This document shows positions 16,573-21,000 of a stretch of 21,000 nt of DNA, one piece after another (the stretch's first letter is position 1; each line of letters begins with the position of its first letter). The notes below the pieces were generated by a model. It did not search any database. It was not told the origin of the DNA and saw only the letters and a list, made by a program, of their open reading frames with translations. The stretch is taken from contig ATSW01045507.1 of NCBI GenBank assembly GCA_000444245.1, positions 1-21,000 on the forward strand. The letters are read 5' to 3'. The position numbers and the translations under genes were made by a program. The stretch is from Botryllus schlosseri (taxonomy: Eukaryota; Chordata; Ascidiacea; Stolidobranchia; Styelidae).

Positions 16573-19500
16573 CTGAAACAGTGAGCATTGTCAGTGCAAT
16601 GTCAAACTTGTATCGTTTAAGAAAACAAAGTAGCCGAGGAGAGTTGACCACGCTAAACGGGATAAAATGTAAGTATAATACTCGGAGCATAGCTTAAAAA
16701 TAGCGTTGCGAATAGTCAAATGATGTGCATAGACTTGTTTTCGCTGAGGAACAAGAAACACATTAATGACAAAGTGTCTTTCCATGACTGACAAAAAATC
16801 ACTGGTTTTACTGGTACGTGTAGCTTACAGACGTGCAGTTTTCGAAACTAATTACCGTGATGGATATGTGGCAGAACCAGTAGGCCTACAACTTCCCCGT
16901 GGCTCGTGTGACGATTTTAACTCGAAGAAACTACATAATGGATTAAGAAGGTGTCTAAGTCTAGGGAAATACAGTTTTGAAACCCTGCGTTATGGAAATG
17001 CAGTCTTCAAGCGATAAATGCAGATAAATATGTACTCCGACATCGACCGTATTCCGGAATTATATTCACGCGTTATGTCAACGCTGTCGATGCAAAGTTT
17101 ACAAATTCAACTCACGTTCGATGCGACCTTCGCCGCGCGTCCCATAAGAAGATAATGTTTGTAAGGCCGCAGCCGTGGGCAGCAAGTCCGCGACACCCAC
17201 ATATATTCTCTCCGAAGCACTTTGACATTACTCCTGTAACTATGTAAGATTTCCACCGTGTACCGCGCATACGATCTTCGCATTGCGGGCCGTCGGGAGA
17301 GCACCCGTACGTGAAAAGCTGTAACAGAATTCAGATTCAATTGTGTTGACGGACACGTACCAGGACTCAGTAAGGGTTTAAGCTGACGCGGAACGCACCG
17401 ACACATTTCCTGATCGGATTGCGCGATGACAAACATGAAAGGAAGATTATATCCATGCATCTCATTTGTATGATATAGGCATTTACGCTGTATGAACCAA
17501 TACCAAACATAGGTCACGCTACGAAGGTGTTTCATACCAGAGGAATTCTGGATTATTACCAACAATTATCACCTACATCAACACGCCTGAAGTGTGACCG
17601 AAAATACTAATAACATATACTGACCTTATATTTGAATTTGGTAATATTTAAACGCGTAACAAAATATTCAGCATTAATGAATATATTTAAATTAAAGCAA
17701 TATAATAAATACAAATCGTGTGCATCGAAAATATACCTGAGAGTCAACTGTCCAGCTCCTAACACATAATGACGGATGCCGTGTGCTGGCGTTCTTCTAG
17801 AACTATAATAATTCTTATCGCCAAATGTCAATTGCAGGCATAGATAATATTGTTTGTCTATAAGTAGCATAGAGTTATCTTCCTAAAAATTAGTGATATT
17901 ATGAACTATTGCCAAAATACCTTCACACAGCAGATAGGTTATTTATATATCACAACACGTAAGATAACATTTCCGTTAGTCCAATAAAAGTACATTACAA
18001 ATAGTGTACGTTTTAGCCTCTATTTACGAATTACATTCATGTGGAATGTCATGTTGAATTATGTGGAATAATCGTGGTTAAAGATATGGTCTAGTTTCCG
18101 GTTTGTTATTACACCGCATATGGCCTCAACGAGAAACCGTAATACACGTGAGCGTGAATTAATCAAAAATTGCACCATATTGGAATGTTGAAAATGCCTT
18201 GGACCAGCAAACGAGTTTCGCAAACGAGTTTTCAGCATGAAGGCGGTTTCGTACGCCCACTAAAGTAAAGATTGTCTAAATTGCGCATGAGAATTTAGCT
18301 GAGTCTGTCGAAAGCTTTCAGAATTCACGAAAATAAATCTACGAATAACCATAGGCAAGCAAAACGATACGGTGGGGAATTCTCGGCAAGTGTACTAAAC
18401 AACATATTTTGGAAATTAAAGAATCTGCGGTAGGGAGACAGGTACGGTGAATGCTCATTGTTTCGGTGTTTGCACACCCTGCCTTGGGAATGTGTTTTTG
18501 TGCATCGTAACGGAGTTCACGGTATCCGCATACCGTTTACTATGTATCGTGTGGATCCCGCATTATTGTGCAAGTGGATCCCGCATTATTGTGCAAGTGC
18601 ATCCGAGTATGCGATAGTGGAGACTGTCACGGATTACTACACACTACACAGCCTCCATCGACGATCTTGCCAGCAGATGTGTGATTGTGCGTGTTTATCA
18701 AACACGGTGTTCATACACGCTGAACAGTGCGACTAATATACCCCCGCGTGTATATATTTAGGTAGTAGATGATAGCACACCTCAAGGACACACCCCAATA
18801 TAATCACATTGGGAAAGTATATGTTGATCGATAATCGGTATATCTCGCTACTGTATTACGTTGTCCACCGCGAATCCTGAAAGACATATTCTCATAACCA
18901 GAGCGCCGGTTCGCAACGAAATGTTTGCGGTCTGTTGCGAAGGCACGCTGTTAATAACCGCGACACACACATTACACAATCGTACTTAATGCGATGTTCT
19001 CACGGATGTGTATTTGCCACGGCGTATTAAAGTCATGAACTAAATCTGAACACGCTAAGGTCTGCCATGCCCGAAAAATAATTCCATACATGCTCATTGC
19101 GATCAGTCAGGCACTCTATGTGGTACATCAGACGCATAGGTAATATGAAAAATGTATTGCTATGAAAATGGTGGCACTGAATTTCGTAAGTGTGTGATTT
19201 GGGATATGTATATCCGCAGACGAAACCCGTTACACTTATTGTATTATGCCAATTTCTCATGACTTCGATCATTATAAGTGATCTACATAACTATAAACTA
19301 AGGCAAACCGGCATACGACACTTCAGCATGGGGGCACATAAGCATAAAGTAAGCATGAGTGTTAAAGTGTCGCATGCTCAACATTTGTTTTTCACCGTAT
19401 CGCATGCTCAAATGTCGGGCAACCGATCTACATATGTATTGTCCACCACTTGGTCCAACCACGCTTGTTCTAACAATATTCCAAATTCTAGAACAAATCG

Positions 19501-20556
19501 CCTTATCTGGAATAAACACTGCAGTGAATAACGTGGACTCAGGCCGGGTACCGTATAGTGGAATTTACAAGTGAAGTTCTGTACCTCCGAGAGTTTCTTC
19601 ATATATTAGATATGTAAAAAAGAACATATGCACGCCAAGCGAATGAAACCATGCAAAACGGACTTTATACCGTCGGTAATGAAAATATCTGCACGGATCG
19701 TAGAGGAATTAGCGGTAATCATCGAAAAATCGCTATTTCTAAAATAAGCTGATTATTTGCTCGTCCGAACAAAGGATTACCAATCAGATAAACAACAGCA
19801 CGTCACCGACGAAAACAATGCGAGGTCGATGACTTCAGGATAAAACATCGAACAGTGAATTACACAAACGCTGGCATAAAGTCGCGACGCGTACTTGAAA
19901 AATGTCTCGGATTCCTTTCGAATTACAACACCGCATCAAGAATTAAATACACTTCGGCTTGTAAGATCAAGGCGTATTTTATGAACGAGGTACTTAACAG
20001 GATTGCGTCTTCGGTGGTGAGCTACACCAAGCATATTAAAACATCTACTTGATCACGCCTCGGGTGCGATTAATCGCGATTGCTTGTAGTTTGTATTTGG
20101 TAACTATAGACATATTGTATCTACCCACGCTACAATAGACGGGGAGTGACGAATTTATCGCCAGAAGTAAAATTTGAAACTCTATGAGCCATTAATACTG
20201 CCCAGTGCCCATATCGGTGATAGGCAAAATGTGAAATGAAAAGATAAATAGGCCTATTCATTACCCGACCATAATTACATAATTATACTCGGGAAATATT
20301 CATAAATAGGTGCTGGGCTACCACGCAGACTATATTGAATATAGAAAAATAGGTTAGATCCCCTCATGAAAATGGGCAAAATGGTTGTAAACGAATAGCG
20401 ATTAATGGATCCCGTAAAAGCAACATGAATCCGAACGAGATTCTACAACAGATTGTCAACAGACAATAACTCACCGAAATCATTATCGCAGAACTGTTTC
20501 TTCCTATTCAAGCCTCTTCGACAGGCCATGCACGAAGCATTTGACTTTCTCGATTT
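16384..20556 (-). CDS. Second NTR-domain gene (ADAMTSL5-like paralog), 3' part only
   Basis: Three - strand exons, 20556-20475, 17318-17116 and 16572-16384, join in frame (phase 0 entry, 1, 0, stop) into one NTR domain of about 157 residues ending in TAA. Motifs: SCMACRRGLNRKKQFCDNDF, ARYTVEILHSYRSN, REYMWVSRTCCPRL, HYLLMGR and RRLNCRRYKYY. The six cysteines match a full NTR set. Intron places and phases equal those of the + strand ADAMTSL5-like gene, so the two are duplicates of one gene or of its NTR part. SNAS just before the first cysteine is a potential N-glycan site. The 5' exons (signal, TSR, spacer if present) would lie beyond 21000, so I cannot say whether the protein is a whole ADAMTSL5 or another NTR protein. 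The stop codons of the two genes face each other 5.8 kb apart. Confidence 0.82.
16573..17115. other. Last intron of the NTR paralog
   Basis: 543 bases on the - strand from GTGAGT (17115) to TTTCAG (16573). Phase 0. A + strand frame at 16766-17017 is unexplained but has no family features. Confidence 0.65.
17116..17318 (-). CDS. NTR paralog, exon n-1: NTR core
   Basis: Read on the - strand: acceptor TTCTGTTACAG ends at 17319, exon of 203 bases, donor AAC|GTGAGT. Phase 1 to 0. It encodes FHVRVLSRRP, ARYTVEILHSYRSNVKVLRR and YMWVSRTCCPRL, ending HYLLMGRAAKVASN. The CC pair is the C4-C5 position of NTR domains. The frame stays open upstream of the acceptor to 17565, but that part has no NTR similarity and is intron. 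Confidence 0.87.
18207..18232. repeat. 13-base tandem duplication
   Basis: GCAAACGAGTTTC is followed at once by GCAAACGAGTTTT. It is in the large intron of the - strand gene. Confidence 0.6.
18551..18596. repeat. 23-base perfect tandem duplication
   Basis: Two identical 23-base units, each starting GTGGATCCCG and ending TTGTGCAA, at 18551-18573 and 18574-18596; a third copy starts (GTGCATCC) and then diverges. The copies are exact, so the duplication is recent. Confidence 0.85.
20060..20415. mobile_element. Possible small hAT-type relic
   Basis: The left end, CGGGTGCGATTAATCGCG (20061-20078), resembles the (T/C)AGGGGTGCGATTAATCGCGATTA terminus of some hAT elements. The right side, GCGATTAATGGATCCCG (20398-20414), is a partial inverted match (about 16 of 22). 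The core GCGATTAATCGC is itself palindromic, so the inverted match is partly automatic, and no target duplication is visible. Confidence 0.3.
20475..20556 (-). CDS. NTR paralog, exon n-2: NTR start
   Basis: Read on the - strand: acceptor TTTGGTTTCAG ends at 20557, exon of 82 bases, donor TTTCG|GTGAGT. Phase 0 to 1, as in exon 11 of the + gene. It encodes KSRKSNASCMACRRGL and NRKKQFCDNDF. It is too short to stand out by length; it was found by searching for the expected C-xSDF-(phase 1) ending. Confidence 0.8.
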
Positions 20557-21000
20557 CTGAAACCAAATTAAGAAGGGCGAGAACGTAACTTTGGGTTTGA
20601 AGGTGAATAAAATATTGAAGGTTTTCTCAGCGGAGTAGGGATTGGTTTAAGGAAATATGAAGCCCATTTATCTCGCGAAATATATAGCAGTACATCGCTT
20701 GACTGTACGTTTTGTACACGCATCAGTGGATGTATTGTACGTGGATTCAACGAGCAGTGCGAATTTAGAGCATGTCATGGTATTTGTCGATGTATCTCCT
20801 CAAGGGATGATCTCATCAAGAGCAGGATTATGTTAATAAATCAAATTCGAAAAAAATCGGTTATCGTGTGGCTATAAATCAAGAGCGGAGGCGATCCTAT
20901 CAATATATATCCTTTGCGGGTATAATGCTATTTCATACCTCCCTTGATGCTGACAGGGTTCATGCATGTACGAAATCAAAGCCGTGCGATTGCGATATCT
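20557..21000. other. Upstream intron of the NTR paralog, no exon recognised
   Basis: The next exon on the - strand should end in phase 0. A GAG|GTATGA donor at 20939/20938 was tested, but its phase-0 frame carries a stop close by. The missing exons probably lie to the right of the window. Confidence 0.4.

Larger units (their letters stand above)
17319..20474. other. Large intron within the NTR domain of the paralog
   Basis: About 3.16 kb on the - strand from GTGAGT (20474) to TTACAG (17319), phase 1. It holds two small tandem duplications and a possible hAT relic. A candidate extra exon near 17747-17812 was tested and rejected because it brings in a stop codon. Confidence 0.6.

Noticed and set aside
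16037-16584. Two adjoining + strand frames of about 90 codons
   Set aside because: They lie antisense to the terminal NTR exon and its 3' flank, with no recognisable domain.
17747-17812. Possible extra - strand exon with acceptor ATTATAG and donor CTCAG|GTATAT
   Set aside because: Entered in phase 1, as the intron requires, it reads into a stop codon; the flanking exons already join perfectly without it.
19360-19415. Repeated TCGCATGCTCAA words suggesting a CRISPR-like or repeat array
   Set aside because: Only two copies with no regular spacer series; a chance or tiny local duplication in animal DNA.
20939-21000. Possible next upstream exon of the NTR paralog ending GAG|GTATGA
   Set aside because: The phase-0 frame has a stop within a few codons; the open frame ends in phase 2 and would put a stop in the next exon.

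Overview
This is animal nuclear DNA: coding sequence is split into short exons with GT-AG introns, and the recognisable proteins are secreted extracellular-matrix types. I assembled one complete 13-exon gene on the + strand (coding 3289-10625, 614 codons plus stop). It is an ADAMTS-like protein of the ADAMTSL5 type: signal peptide, one thrombospondin type 1 repeat (TSR), a ten-cysteine ADAMTS cysteine-rich module, a spacer, a Thr-rich linker and a C-terminal netrin-like (NTR) domain. It has no metalloprotease domain. Every splice junction used is GT-AG and all exon phases agree. The moderate AT-richness, mostly short introns, scattered TAGGCCTA-like words and degenerate hAT-type DNA transposon ends fit a marine invertebrate, perhaps an invertebrate deuterostome, but the window does not settle the taxon.

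A second gene lies on the - strand, tail-to-tail with the first. Only its last three exons are inside the window (20556-20475, 17318-17116, 16572-16384). They encode a complete NTR domain homologous to that of the first gene, with introns at equivalent places and in the same phases (1, then 0). Its earlier exons should lie past the right edge. The two genes therefore look like an inverted duplicate pair whose stop codons are about 5.8 kb apart. The - strand copy keeps six NTR cysteines; the + strand copy keeps four, and the missing two look like one disulfide pair.

Layout: 1-3259 is mostly non-coding, with a weak tRNA-SINE-like patch and one unexplained 179-codon - strand open frame. 3289-10625 is the ADAMTSL5-like gene. 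10626-16383 is 3'UTR and intergenic DNA with a hairpin, a GC-rich segment open on both strands, two isolated hAT-like ends and a clear 735-bp non-autonomous hAT element (13908-14642). 16384-20556 is the second gene, with two introns of 543 bp and about 3.2 kb, the larger holding short tandem duplications and a possible small hAT relic. 20557-21000 shows no convincing exon.

Working together: both products should be secreted matrix proteins. In the ADAMTSL5 family the TSR/Cys-rich/spacer part binds matrix partners and the basic NTR end binds heparan sulfate. Both genes here end in very basic tails, which fits that picture.
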